This document shows, piece by piece, positions 1 through 8,702 of a stretch of 64,000 nt of DNA. Within the stretch, counting starts at the first letter, position 1. Every line of letters begins with the position of its first letter. Location of the stretch: contig CAKOVS010000008.1 of the NCBI GenBank assembly GCA_934122085.1, positions 1-64,000 of the forward strand, given 5' to 3'. Origin of the DNA: an uncultured Clostridia bacterium. Lineage in GTDB: Bacteria; Bacillota; Clostridia; TANB77; CAG-508. The notes beneath the pieces were generated by a model, which did not search any database, was not told where the DNA came from, and saw only the letters and a list, made by a program, of their open reading frames with translations. Both the position numbers and the translations under genes were made by a program.

Positions 1-2
1 CA

Positions 3-716
3 AATGAAATGTTAACAGGAGATTGGGAATTCAAAAATGTAACAGACAAAAATGGAAAAGAAATTAGTTCAATGGAAGTATTTGGTTCAGCAGGAGTTAA
101 TGGATATTTCACATTTCTAGAAAATGGAAGATTTATAAATAATCTTACAGGAGGAAATTCTTCAGAGTTTATAGATGAAGGAAAATATACAATAAATGAT
201 GAAAAAATAGAATTAAAATATGATGATGGAAGAAAAGGAGAATTAACAAGTTCAGATAAAGATGGAAATAAAGTTTTAGTAAAAACAGAAAATGACTATA
301 TATTGTATATGTCAAAGAAAATAAATAGTGATGCATCTAAAGAAGATATAAATAATAATTCTGATTTAATTGGTAAATGGAATACTTATGAAGTAATTGA
401 TAAAGAAAATTCAGAAAAATTAGATCCAAGTCAAGCTTTTGGATCTGGATATAAAGGAATAAGCTATCTAGAATTAAAGGAAGATGGAACATTCCAAGAC
501 TTAATTTCACCTATATCATCTTCAGAATTTATTAATGAAGGTAAATATGAAGTAAAAAGAAATTACAATAAATATGGAGATTGTTATATAATTTTAAACT
601 ATATTGATGGAAGAAGTTTGACATTCCAAAGAGTATATTTTTCTGATGATAATGTACCAACATTAGTTAGTTCTACAAATAGCAAAAGTGGATATGAATA
701 TTATTTGAAAAAATAA
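3..716 (+). CDS. Lipocalin-like tandem-repeat protein, 5' partial
   Basis: The frame is open to the left edge, so the N-terminus and any signal peptide or lipobox are probably outside the window; the first ATG is at 9. Two repeats of about 110 residues align with each other: each starts with G-D/K-W, passes FGSAG or FGSGY, a strand with L-E-x-G/D-G-x-F, then SSEFI(D/N)EGKY and (Y/D)DGR. This pattern resembles the small beta-barrel (lipocalin-like, DUF5640-type) domains of secreted clostridial lipoproteins. The function is unknown. An intrinsic terminator follows, then the first copy of the intergenic hairpin element. Confidence 0.6.
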   Translation, partial: NEMLTGDWEFKNVTDKNGKEISSMEVFGSAGVNGYFTFLENGRFINNLTGGNSSEFIDEGKYTINDEKIELKYDDGRKGELTSSDKDGNKVLVKTENDYILYMSKKINSDASKEDINNNSDLIGKWNTYEVIDKENSEKLDPSQAFGSGYKGISYLELKEDGTFQDLISPISSSEFINEGKYEVKRNYNKYGDCYIILNYIDGRSLTFQRVYFSDDNVPTLVSSTNSKSGYEYYLKK

Positions 717-740
717 TAGAAATATGTTATAACTATATAA

Positions 741-775
741 AAAACAATATTTATGAAAATAAATGTTGTTTTTTT
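741..775 (+). terminator. Intrinsic terminator after the lipocalin-like gene
   Basis: Inverted repeat ACAATATTTA/TAAATGTTGT with a short A-rich loop, followed by a run of seven T. The T run leads directly into the first arm of hairpin element copy 1. Confidence 0.75.
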
Positions 776-900
776 ATATACTAGGAAAGTTATATTTTCC
801 TAGTATATAAAAAGCTATAAATGTTAGCAACTTGAGATTTTCATCTTTTAGTTGAAAACTTAAATCGATCGATAACAAATTGCGATTACGCCTTTTGTTT
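775..900 (+). repeat. Intergenic multi-hairpin element, copy 1 (upstream of trmFO)
   Basis: Three stem-loops in series. Stem I (775-809) has arms TATATACTAGGAAA/TTTCCTAGTATATA. A small GCTA/TAGC hairpin follows (814-828). Stem II (about 829-865) pairs TTGAG and TTTTC with GAAAA and CTTAA around the loop ATCTTTTAGTT. Stem III (about 873-899) pairs AACAAA and GCG with CGC and TTTGTT. The same architecture with different arm sequences recurs at 11556, 21335 and 44392. This copy is the most diverged in stem II, using one G-T pair. trmFO begins 27 bp after it. Confidence 0.75.
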
Positions 901-926
901 CAAAAAATGAGAAAGGAAAAAATAAA

Positions 927-2279
927 ATGGTAGATTATATAACAATAATAGGTGGAGGATTAGCCGGGAGTGAAGCGGCATATCAAATAGCTAAAAGGGG
1001 AATAAAAGTAAAATTGTATGAGATGAAGCCTAATAAATTTACAGAAGCACATAGTAATAAAAATTTGGCTGAAATTGTTTGTAGTAATTCATTTAAGTCA
1101 AATTTACATACAAATGCATGTGGATTGCTAAAAGAAGAATTAAGAAAACTAGATTCATTGTTAATAAAGATAGCAGATGAAACGCAAATACCAGCAGGAC
1201 AAGCATTAGCTGTAGATAGAGAATTGTTTTCACAAAAAGTAACAGAAGAATTAGAAAAAAATCCATTAATAGAAATAATTCATCAAGAAGTAACAGAAAT
1301 AGAAAAAATTGCAGAAAAAGGAATTGTAATAATTGCAACAGGACCATTAACATCAGAAGGATTATCAAAAGAAATCTCTAAAATAACGGGAGAAGATAAA
1401 TTACATTTCTATGATGCTGCAGCACCAATTGTTACAAAAGAAAGTATTGATTTTAATATTGCTTTTTTTGGTAATAGATATGAACAAGAAAGAGGAAAAG
1501 ATGAAACAATAGATGACTGGAAAGAAAGAATACAAAAACAAGAAGCAAGTTATATAAATTTACCAATGAATAAAGAAGAATATGAGAAATTTGTAGAAGA
1601 ATTAATAAATGCTGAAGTTGTAACATTACATGAATTTGAAAAAAGAGAGATATTTGAAGGCTGTATGCCAGTGGAGGTAATGGCAAAAAGAGGAAAAGAT
1701 ACATTAAGATATGGACCATTAAAACCAGTTGGATTTGATGACCCAAGAACAGGAAAAAGACCATATGCAGTAATTCAATTGAGGCAAGATAATGAATTAG
1801 GAACAATTTATAATATAGTTGGATTTCAAACAAATTTAAAATATGGAGAACAAAAAAGAGTATTTGGAATGATTCCTGGATTACAAAATGCTGAATTTGT
1901 AAAATATGGAGTTATGCATAGAAACACATATATAAATTCAACGAAATTATTAGATAACACATATAACTTCAAAGATAATAAAAATATTTATTTTGCAGGA
2001 CAAATTACAGGTGTTGAAGGTTATGTAGAATCAATTTCATCAGGAATGGTGTCAGCATTAAATGCCGTTGCCCAAATAAAAAATGAAAGCAAAATTGAAT
2101 TTTCAAATTTAACAATGCTAGGAGCATTAGCTAAATATATTTCAACACCAAATGACAAATTTCAACCAATGAATGCAAATTTTGGAATTGTTCCAGAACT
2201 TCCAAAGAGAATAAAAGACAAAAAAATAAAGTATGGAATGTTAGCAGATAGGGCAATTGAGAACTTAAAAATATATTAA
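927..2279 (+). CDS. trmFO: Methylenetetrahydrofolate-tRNA-(uracil-54-C5)-methyltransferase TrmFO
   Basis: TrmFO makes ribothymidine at position 54 of the tRNA T-loop, using methylene-THF and FADH2 in the cytoplasm. The 450-aa length is normal. The N-terminus has the FAD-binding fold GGGLAGSEAAYQIAKRG, followed by the family signature EMKP, the EIVCSNSFKS block (with a cysteine) and NACGLLKEEL. The C-terminal FAD contact region is GQITGVEGYVESISSG. A GAAAGGA ribosome binding site lies just upstream. It sits alone between a terminator plus hairpin element and an orphan gene, rather than next to topA or xerC as in many Firmicutes. Confidence 0.95.
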   Translation: MVDYITIIGGGLAGSEAAYQIAKRGIKVKLYEMKPNKFTEAHSNKNLAEIVCSNSFKSNLHTNACGLLKEELRKLDSLLIKIADETQIPAGQALAVDRELFSQKVTEELEKNPLIEIIHQEVTEIEKIAEKGIVIIATGPLTSEGLSKEISKITGEDKLHFYDAAAPIVTKESIDFNIAFFGNRYEQERGKDETIDDWKERIQKQEASYINLPMNKEEYEKFVEELINAEVVTLHEFEKREIFEGCMPVEVMAKRGKDTLRYGPLKPVGFDDPRTGKRPYAVIQLRQDNELGTIYNIVGFQTNLKYGEQKRVFGMIPGLQNAEFVKYGVMHRNTYINSTKLLDNTYNFKDNKNIYFAGQITGVEGYVESISSGMVSALNAVAQIKNESKIEFSNLTMLGALAKYISTPNDKFQPMNANFGIVPELPKRIKDKKIKYGMLADRAIENLKIY

Positions 2280-2319
2280 ACAAAAAATGATAAAATATAA
2301 AAAAAATTGACAAAAACCC

Positions 2320-2348
2320 TTGCAAGAAATAAAGTGATATGATAGAAT
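2320..2348 (+). promoter_or_regulatory. Putative sigma-A promoter for the 2427 gene
   Basis: TTGCAA, 17-bp spacer, TAGAAT. A TTGACA lies 11 bp further upstream at 2308 but has no matching -10 at the right distance. The transcript would have a leader of about 70 nt. Confidence 0.45.
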
Positions 2349-2426
2349 AACAACTGAATAAAATTCGGAAATAACAAAAGAAAGGAACATATTAAGAAGC
2401 AATCAACTTAATATAACAGGTTAAAA

Positions 2427-3731
2427 ATGATGGAAGAATTAATTAATGAATTAGGTATATTTGTTAATGAAAAAGCAGTTTTAAGTGCTCAAATAAGAGA
2501 TATAGAAAACAAAAGAAATGAATTAGCAAAAGAAAGGAATACAAAAAAAGCACAAAATAAAATAAAAAATGATGAAGAAGTTTGGTCAGAAGTAAATTGC
2601 TTAGGAAAGCAAATATCAGATTTAGGAAACCAAAGTCAATGGTTTCAAAATCAAATAAATTCTAAACTATTAAATGTAAGAGAACAATCATTTGTAGAAA
2701 TAGATAATTTGATTGCTGAGAGTGTAAGAAAAAGTAGAATTATTAGTGAACAAATAGAAGAAAATAGAGATAATTTAGAGCCAGAAGAAGTTTATGAATT
2801 AACAGAATCAATAAATGAAATTGGACAAGATATGGCTAGAATTATGTTTGCAAAAAGATTAATTAAACATAATCAAATTGTTGATGTAATTAATCTATTT
2901 TCAGCTACAGAAACAGAAGAAAGCCAAGAACAAGATGAACAAATAGATGAAATACTAGAAAGTCAAGAAATAGAAAGTACAAATGAAAATGAGCAAGTTC
3001 AATTAATAAATGAAGAACTAAAACCTATTGAAGAAATTGCCGTTGATCCAACATTAACAGATTATTATAATAATATAAATGAAATAACAAGAATATTAGA
3101 AAAACATTTTACAGAAGAAAAAGAAATAATTACATTTGAAGACAGTGAAAATCCACAAATGTTAGAAAGAGAAAAAGAAGAACCAGTTTCAATAAAAAAT
3201 ATTATAGTAAAAATCGAAGAAAACGAATTAGTATATAAAGCAGAATTAAGCAACAAGAAGACAATAAAAATCTATCCAATTAAAGAAAAACTGCTAGAAA
3301 AAGAAAAGTTTGAAAGAGAAACATGGAAGAGAGAATTGATTGAATATTCAGCAAGTTCATATAGAAATTTAAGAAATATGGCAATAAGAAAAATGGATCC
3401 AATTGTATGTGAAATCTTAGATAGATTTGCAGTTCAATATGATGTAGATTCTCAAAATTTGGTATATAATTATGTTATGTCTTTTTCTTCAATTGATGAA
3501 TATGATTCAGATATATTACCTGCAATAACATATAATTTATCATATATAAATGAAGCAAAAATAAGTAAAAAAGAAATAAGAACTTTACAAAAAATAGTAA
3601 AAAATTCAACACAAAATGCATTAGTAGATATAATCGGAAATGTAACATTATCAGAAAAAATAAAATGTTTTATGAAAAAAATATTTAATATAAGTAGTGC
3701 AAATATATTACCAGAAGGAAATAAAGAATAA
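2427..3731 (+). CDS. Hypothetical coiled-coil protein
   Basis: I do not recognise this 434-aa protein. Residues 1-100 form a predicted coiled coil rich in E, K, N and Q. Residues ~170-250 are acidic and low complexity (TETEESQEQDEQ). The C-terminal ~150 residues look like a compact helical domain (METWKRELIEYSASSYRN region onward). No signal peptide or membrane segment is seen. Two ATG codons are adjacent (2427 and 2430) and the ribosome binding site is weak (ACAGG), in contrast to neighbouring genes. It stands between trmFO and the ribosomal protein genes as a separate transcription unit. It resembles the orphan at 8703 in style only. Confidence 0.6.
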   Translation: MMEELINELGIFVNEKAVLSAQIRDIENKRNELAKERNTKKAQNKIKNDEEVWSEVNCLGKQISDLGNQSQWFQNQINSKLLNVREQSFVEIDNLIAESVRKSRIISEQIEENRDNLEPEEVYELTESINEIGQDMARIMFAKRLIKHNQIVDVINLFSATETEESQEQDEQIDEILESQEIESTNENEQVQLINEELKPIEEIAVDPTLTDYYNNINEITRILEKHFTEEKEIITFEDSENPQMLEREKEEPVSIKNIIVKIEENELVYKAELSNKKTIKIYPIKEKLLEKEKFERETWKRELIEYSASSYRNLRNMAIRKMDPIVCEILDRFAVQYDVDSQNLVYNYVMSFSSIDEYDSDILPAITYNLSYINEAKISKKEIRTLQKIVKNSTQNALVDIIGNVTLSEKIKCFMKKIFNISSANILPEGNKE

Positions 3732-3754
3732 TTAATAATTTTAATATAAAAACA

Positions 3755-3783
3755 TTGACATAATAGGAAAAAAATGATAAAAT
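3755..3783 (+). promoter_or_regulatory. Sigma-A promoter of the rpsL operon
   Basis: TTGACA, 17-bp spacer, TAAAAT: close to consensus, as expected for a ribosomal protein operon. The hairpin that follows begins at the -10 box. Confidence 0.75.
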
Positions 3784-3829
3784 ATTAACCGCAATGCGAA
3801 TTATTTTTAATAATTTGTTTGCGGTTAAT
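3784..3829 (+). promoter_or_regulatory. Hairpin in the rpsL leader
   Basis: Perfect 11-bp inverted repeat ATTAACCGCAA/TTGCGGTTAAT with an inner AATTAT/ATAATT stem. It starts at the -10 box, so the RNA would keep only the inner part (CGCAA/TTGCG). It could be an operator at DNA level or a 5' leader structure. I know of no standard S12 leader with this shape. Confidence 0.6.
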
Positions 3830-3875
3830 TTAATTTTTAGAATTAAATAAAATTAGGAAAAGAGGTGAAATTTAA

Positions 3876-4289
3876 GTGCCAACAATTAATCAATTAGTAA
3901 GAAAAGGAAGAAAATCAACAAAGGCAAAATCAACAGCTCCAGCTTTACAACATGGATGGAATTCAAAAAATAAAACATTAACAAACAGCAAAGCACCACA
4001 AAAAAGAGGTGTATGTACAGTTGTAAAAACAGTAACACCAAAGAAGCCAAACTCAGCTTTAAGAAAAGTTGCCAGAGTTAGACTTTCAAATGGTTATGAA
4101 GTAACATCATATATCCCAGGAATAGGACATAACTTACAAGAACATAGTGTTGTTCTAATCAGAGGAGGAAGAGTAAAAGACCTTCCAGGTGTTAGATACC
4201 ATATTATCAGAGGAACATTAGATACTGCAGGTGTAAAAGACAGAATGCAAGGACGTTCAAAATATGGAGCAAAACGCCCAAAGAAATAA
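3876..4289 (+). CDS. rpsL: 30S ribosomal protein S12
   Basis: S12 is the decoding-centre protein of the small subunit. The 137-aa length matches the Gram-positive form, with the insertion before QKRGVCT. The universally conserved TPKKPNSALRK and the GGRVKDLPGVRYH loop are present, and the lysines tied to streptomycin response are wild type. The start is GTG, preceded by AGAGGTGAA. It opens the operon rpsL-rpsG-fusA, with its own promoter and a hairpin leader. rpoB, rpoC and the L7Ae-like gene that often precede it are not next to it here. Confidence 0.97.
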   Translation: MPTINQLVRKGRKSTKAKSTAPALQHGWNSKNKTLTNSKAPQKRGVCTVVKTVTPKKPNSALRKVARVRLSNGYEVTSYIPGIGHNLQEHSVVLIRGGRVKDLPGVRYHIIRGTLDTAGVKDRMQGRSKYGAKRPKK

Positions 4290-4465
4290 ATCGATAAAGG
4301 ATTTATTTTATAGTGCATGCACATCTTACTAAATTAAAGTACTTAAATTTAGAATAGATAATGTAGCACTAAACGGAAAATCAATAGATTTTCAGAGTAA
4401 CTTAGATATCTTGTAGATATCATCAATAAGAGAGCAAATCTCAGAAAGAAAAGGAGTGAAGAATA

Positions 4466-4936
4466 GTGCCAAGAAGAGGATTTATAGCAAAAAGAGATGT
4501 ATTACCAGATCCAATATACAATAGCAAAGTTGTTACAAAATTAATTAACAACATAATGTTAGATGGTAAAAAATCAGTTGCTCAAGGAATAGTTTATGAT
4601 GCTTTTGATATAATAAAAGAAAAAGAAGGAAAAAATCCATTAGAAGTATTTGAAGCAGCATTAGAAAATATCATGCCAGTTCTTGAAGTAAAAGCAAGAA
4701 GAGTTGGTGGAGCAACATACCAAGTACCATTAGAAATTAGACCTGAAAGAAGACAAACATTAGGTTTAAGATGGTTAGTAACATATGCTAGAACAAGACA
4801 TGAAAAAACAATGGCTGAGAAATTAGCTGGTGAAATCATAGACGCTGTTAACGGAAACGGTGGAGCATTCAAGAAGAAAGAAGATACACATAGAATGGCA
4901 GAAGCTAATAAAGCATTTGCACATTATAAATGGTAA
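4466..4936 (+). CDS. rpsG: 30S ribosomal protein S7
   Basis: S7 is a primary 16S rRNA-binding protein that nucleates the 30S head. The 156-aa length is typical. It starts at GTG behind AAGGAG and shows PRRGFIAKRDVLPDP, then the RRVGGATYQVP and the RWLVTYARTRHEKTM helices. The 176-bp gap from rpsL contains two small inverted repeats (GAAAATC/GATTTTC near 4377 and GATATC/GATATC near 4407) that may form part of an mRNA site for S7 autoregulation, as known in the str operon of other bacteria; that is inference. Confidence 0.97.
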   Translation: MPRRGFIAKRDVLPDPIYNSKVVTKLINNIMLDGKKSVAQGIVYDAFDIIKEKEGKNPLEVFEAALENIMPVLEVKARRVGGATYQVPLEIRPERRQTLGLRWLVTYARTRHEKTMAEKLAGEIIDAVNGNGGAFKKKEDTHRMAEANKAFAHYKW

Positions 4937-5005
4937 AATTTAGATTGAGAAAAAAGAGTAAAAATTATTTCAATCACAAAATGAAAAAAAGGAGGGAATA
5001 ATTAC

Positions 5006-7090
5006 ATGGCAGGAAGAGCATACCCACTAGAAAGAACTAGAAATATAGGAATAATGGCTCATATTGATGCTGGTAAAACAACAACAACAGAGAGAATATT
5101 ATTCTATACAGGAAAAACACATAAAATAGGAGAAGTTCACGAGGGTGCTGCAACAATGGACTGGATGGAACAAGAACAAGAAAGAGGTATAACAATAACA
5201 TCTGCTGCAACAACATGTTTCTGGAAAAATAACAGAATCAATATAATTGATACTCCAGGTCACGTTGACTTTACAGTAGAAGTACAAAGATCTTTAAGAG
5301 TACTTGATGGTGCAGTTACAGTATTAGCAGCAAAAGGTGGAGTTCAACCACAAACAGAAACAGTTTGGAGACAAGCTGATAAATACCAAGTTCCAAGAAT
5401 GGTATATGTAAATAAAATGGATATCGTTGGAGCAAACTTTATGCTTTGCGTTGACCAATTAAAAAATAGATTACATGCAAATCCAGTACCAGTTCAATTA
5501 CCAATCGGAGCAGAAGATAACTTTAAAGGAATTGTTGATTTAATTAAAATGAGAGCATTCATCCATAAAGATGATTTAGGAAAAGAAATTGAAGAAACAG
5601 ATATTCCAGAAGATATGTTAGAAGAAGCTAAAAAATGGAGAACTACAATGATTGAAGCTGCATGTGAACAAGATGAAGAATTAATGATGAATTATTTAGA
5701 TGGAAAAGAACCATCTGAAGAAGAAATCAAGAAAGCATTAAGAAAAGGAACAATAGCAAATCAAATCGTTCCAGTAACATGTGGTTCTTCATATAAAAAC
5801 AAAGGTGTACAAGAATTATTAAATGCAATAGTTGACTATATGCCATCTCCATTAGATATACCTCATATCAAAGGAACAACATTAGATGGTGTTGAAACAG
5901 AAGCAAAAACATCTGATTCAGAACCATTTGCTGCATTAGCATTTAAAATTGCAACAGATCCATTCGTAGGAAAATTATGTTTCTTTAGAGTATATTCAGG
6001 AACATTAGAGACAGGATCTACAGTTTTAAATTCAAGCAAAGACAAAAAAGAAAGAGTTGGAAGAATTCTACAAATGCACTCAAATCACAGAGAAGATATT
6101 GAAAAAGTATATGCTGGTGATATTGCTGCTGCAGTTGGATTAAAAGATGTTACAACAGGAAATACATTATGTGATCCTGAACATCCAATAATTCTAGAAT
6201 CAATGGAATTCCCAGAACCAGTTATTGATATAGCTATTGAGCCAAAAGATAAAGCAGCTCAAGAAAAAATGGGAATAGCTTTAGCAAAATTAGCTGAAGA
6301 AGACCCAACATTCAAAGCTTATACAAATCAAGAAACAGGTCAAACAATCATCGCTGGTATGGGTGAATTACACCTAGATATCATTGTTGATAGATTAAAG
6401 AGAGAATTCAAAGTAGAATGTAATGTAGGTAAACCACAAGTTGCTTACAAAGAAACAATAAGAAATAAAGTTAAAGTTCAAGGTAAATTTATCCGTCAAT
6501 CTGGTGGTAAAGGACAATACGGAGACGTATGGTTTGAAATGGAACCATTAGAGCCAGGTAAAGGTGTTGAATTCGAAAGTAAAATTGTTGGTGGAGCAGT
6601 TCCAAAAGAATATATTAAACCAATTGAACAAGGTTTAAGAGAAGCTGCTGAAACAGGAATTTTAGCTGGATACCCAGTAATCGATTTCAAAGCATCATTA
6701 GTAGATGGATCATACCATGAAGTTGACTCTTCAGAAATGGCATTCAAAATAGCTGCATCAATGGCATTCAAAGAAGGATGTAAACAAGCTAAGTCAGTTC
6801 TATTAGAGCCAATAATGAAAGTAGAAATAACAGTTCCAGAAGAATACATGGGAGATGTTATTGGAGATGTAAACTCAAGACGTGGTAGAATGGAAGGAAT
6901 GGAAGCAAATGATGGAATGCAAGAAATAAAAGCATTCATACCATTATCAGAAATGTTTGGTTATGCTACAGACTTACGTTCAAAAACACAAGGTAGAGGA
7001 ACATACTCTATGGAACCATCTCATTATGAAGAAGTTCCAAAATCAGTATTAGAAGCAATCGTAGCCTCAAGAGCTAAAAAAGAAAACTAA
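5006..7090 (+). CDS. fusA: Elongation factor G
   Basis: EF-G is the ribosomal translocase GTPase. The 694-aa length is standard. The G1 motif is AHIDAGKTTTTERIL, the G3 is DTPGHVDFTVEV and the G4 is NKMD; domain IV carries SGGKGQYGDVWFEMEP. It starts at ATG behind GGAGGG. It follows rpsG by 69 bp and is probably co-transcribed with it. The tuf gene downstream has its own promoter. Confidence 0.97.
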   Translation: MAGRAYPLERTRNIGIMAHIDAGKTTTTERILFYTGKTHKIGEVHEGAATMDWMEQEQERGITITSAATTCFWKNNRINIIDTPGHVDFTVEVQRSLRVLDGAVTVLAAKGGVQPQTETVWRQADKYQVPRMVYVNKMDIVGANFMLCVDQLKNRLHANPVPVQLPIGAEDNFKGIVDLIKMRAFIHKDDLGKEIEETDIPEDMLEEAKKWRTTMIEAACEQDEELMMNYLDGKEPSEEEIKKALRKGTIANQIVPVTCGSSYKNKGVQELLNAIVDYMPSPLDIPHIKGTTLDGVETEAKTSDSEPFAALAFKIATDPFVGKLCFFRVYSGTLETGSTVLNSSKDKKERVGRILQMHSNHREDIEKVYAGDIAAAVGLKDVTTGNTLCDPEHPIILESMEFPEPVIDIAIEPKDKAAQEKMGIALAKLAEEDPTFKAYTNQETGQTIIAGMGELHLDIIVDRLKREFKVECNVGKPQVAYKETIRNKVKVQGKFIRQSGGKGQYGDVWFEMEPLEPGKGVEFESKIVGGAVPKEYIKPIEQGLREAAETGILAGYPVIDFKASLVDGSYHEVDSSEMAFKIAASMAFKEGCKQAKSVLLEPIMKVEITVPEEYMGDVIGDVNSRRGRMEGMEANDGMQEIKAFIPLSEMFGYATDLRSKTQGRGTYSMEPSHYEEVPKSVLEAIVASRAKKEN

Positions 7091-7127
7091 TACACTAAAA
7101 TAAAGAAATATGTGAATTTTATAAAAA

Positions 7128-7166
7128 CACTTGCATTTTAGCCTGAAATGTTATAAAATGCAAGTG
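7128..7166 (+). promoter_or_regulatory. tuf promoter embedded in a 13-bp inverted repeat
   Basis: The arms CACTTGCATTTTA (7128-7140) and TAAAATGCAAGTG (7154-7166) are perfect inverted repeats 13 bp apart. The -35 box TTGCAT (7131-7136) and the -10 box TAAAAT (7154-7159), separated by 17 bp, lie one in each arm. There is no T run after the stem, so it is a poor terminator for fusA. It is either an operator or an incidental palindrome within a promoter. Confidence 0.65.
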
Positions 7167-7234
7167 CAAAATAAAATACGTTATTAAATTTAAAATATAG
7201 AGAGAAATCTCAAAAAAATAAGGAGGAATAAAAA

Positions 7235-8437
7235 ATGGCAAAAGCAAAATTTGAAAGAACAAAGCCACACGTTAACATCGGTACTATCGGACACGTAGAC
7301 CATGGAAAAACAACAACAACAGCTGCTATTACAAAATATTTATCATTAAAAGGTCAAGCTAAATTCGAAGCTTATGATCAAATCGATGGAGCACCAGAAG
7401 AAAAAGCAAGAGGAATCACAATTAATACAGCTCACGTTGAATATGAAACAGATACAAGACACTATGCTCACGTTGACTGCCCAGGACATGCTGACTATGT
7501 AAAAAACATGATTACAGGTGCTGCACAAATGGATGGTGCAATATTAGTTGTTTCTGCAGCTGATGGACCAATGCCACAAACAAGAGAACACATCTTATTA
7601 GCTAGACAAGTAGGTGTAAAATACATCGTTGTTTACTTAAATAAATGTGATATGGTTGACGATCCAGAATTATTAGAATTAGTTGAAATGGAAGTTAGAG
7701 ACCTATTAACAGAATATGGTTTCCCAGGAGACGAAATTCCAGTTGTAAAAGGATCATCATTAAAAGTATTAGAGAGCACATCAACAGATCCTAACGATCC
7801 AGTTTATGCTCCAATGAAAGAATTAATGGATGCAGTTGATAGCTATATCCCAACACCACAAAGACCAATCGACCAACCATTCTTAATGCCAGTTGAAGAC
7901 GTATTCACAATCACAGGACGTGGTACAGTTGCTACAGGTAGAGTAGAAAGAGGAGAAGTTAAAGTTTCTGACGAAGTTGAAATCATAGGATTATCACAAG
8001 AAAGAAAGAAAACAGTTGTAACAGGTGTTGAAATGTTCAGAAAATTATTAGACCAAGCTGAAGCTGGAGATAACATCGGAACATTATTAAGAGGTATTGA
8101 TAGAAAAGACATCGAAAGAGGTCAAGTACTATGTAAACCAGGAACAATACATCCACATACAAAATTCACATCAGAAGTATACGTTCTAACAAAAGAAGAA
8201 GGTGGACGTCATACACCATTCTTCAACGGATACAGACCACAATTCTATTTCAGAACAACAGACGTAACAGGTGTTATTGAATTACCTGCTGGAACAGAAA
8301 TGGTTATGCCAGGTGATAACGTATCAATGACAATTGAATTAATTACACCTATCGCTATCGAAAAAGGATTAAGATTCGCTATTCGTGAAGGTGGTAGAAC
8401 AGTTGGTTCAGGTGTTGTTGCTGATATAATCGAATAA
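7235..8437 (+). CDS. tuf: Elongation factor Tu
   Basis: EF-Tu delivers aminoacyl-tRNA to the ribosomal A site. It is 400 aa. G1 is GHVDHGKTTTTAAITKYL, switch II is DCPGHADYVKNM and G4 is NKCD. It begins at ATG after AAGGAGG. The codon choice (more GAC, GTT, ATC) is less extreme than that of its neighbours, as expected for a very highly expressed gene. It has its own palindromic promoter and is followed by a strong terminator, so it is monocistronic or partly read through from fusA. Confidence 0.97.
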   Translation: MAKAKFERTKPHVNIGTIGHVDHGKTTTTAAITKYLSLKGQAKFEAYDQIDGAPEEKARGITINTAHVEYETDTRHYAHVDCPGHADYVKNMITGAAQMDGAILVVSAADGPMPQTREHILLARQVGVKYIVVYLNKCDMVDDPELLELVEMEVRDLLTEYGFPGDEIPVVKGSSLKVLESTSTDPNDPVYAPMKELMDAVDSYIPTPQRPIDQPFLMPVEDVFTITGRGTVATGRVERGEVKVSDEVEIIGLSQERKKTVVTGVEMFRKLLDQAEAGDNIGTLLRGIDRKDIERGQVLCKPGTIHPHTKFTSEVYVLTKEEGGRHTPFFNGYRPQFYFRTTDVTGVIELPAGTEMVMPGDNVSMTIELITPIAIEKGLRFAIREGGRTVGSGVVADIIE

Positions 8438-8453
8438 TATTTGAATATATATA

Positions 8454-8483
8454 AAAGAGCTATGAATTTTCATAGTTCTTTTT
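8454..8483 (+). terminator. Intrinsic terminator of tuf
   Basis: Stem AAGAGCTATG/CATAGTTCTT with loop AATTTT, then a T run. The rest of the 265-bp gap up to 8702 is AT-rich and carries only the promoter at 8632. Confidence 0.8.
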
Positions 8484-8631
8484 GTAGTTTGTGTTAATTA
8501 TTTTTGGAGATGTTTAAAAAAAATTTTTAATATGTAATTATATTGAAATAAAAAAATAATATAAATGTAACAAAAAAATGTAAATATATGTTATAATCTA
8601 CTTAATAAGAAAAAAAGAAATTTACATAAAT

Positions 8632-8660
8632 TTGACAAATGGATTAAAATATTGTATAAT
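8632..8660 (+). promoter_or_regulatory. Sigma-A promoter for the 8703 gene
   Basis: TTGACA, 17-bp spacer, TATAAT: full consensus. This is a surprisingly strong promoter for an orphan gene. Confidence 0.75.
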
Positions 8661-8702
8661 AAGGTATAGTGTGAAAATGTAAGAATATAGGAGGAAAGTT
8701 TT

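Noticed and set aside
775..900. Hairpin element as a classical MITE with terminal inverted repeats
   Set aside because: The outer ends do not match each other; each stem pairs locally, and no target-site duplication can be recognised.
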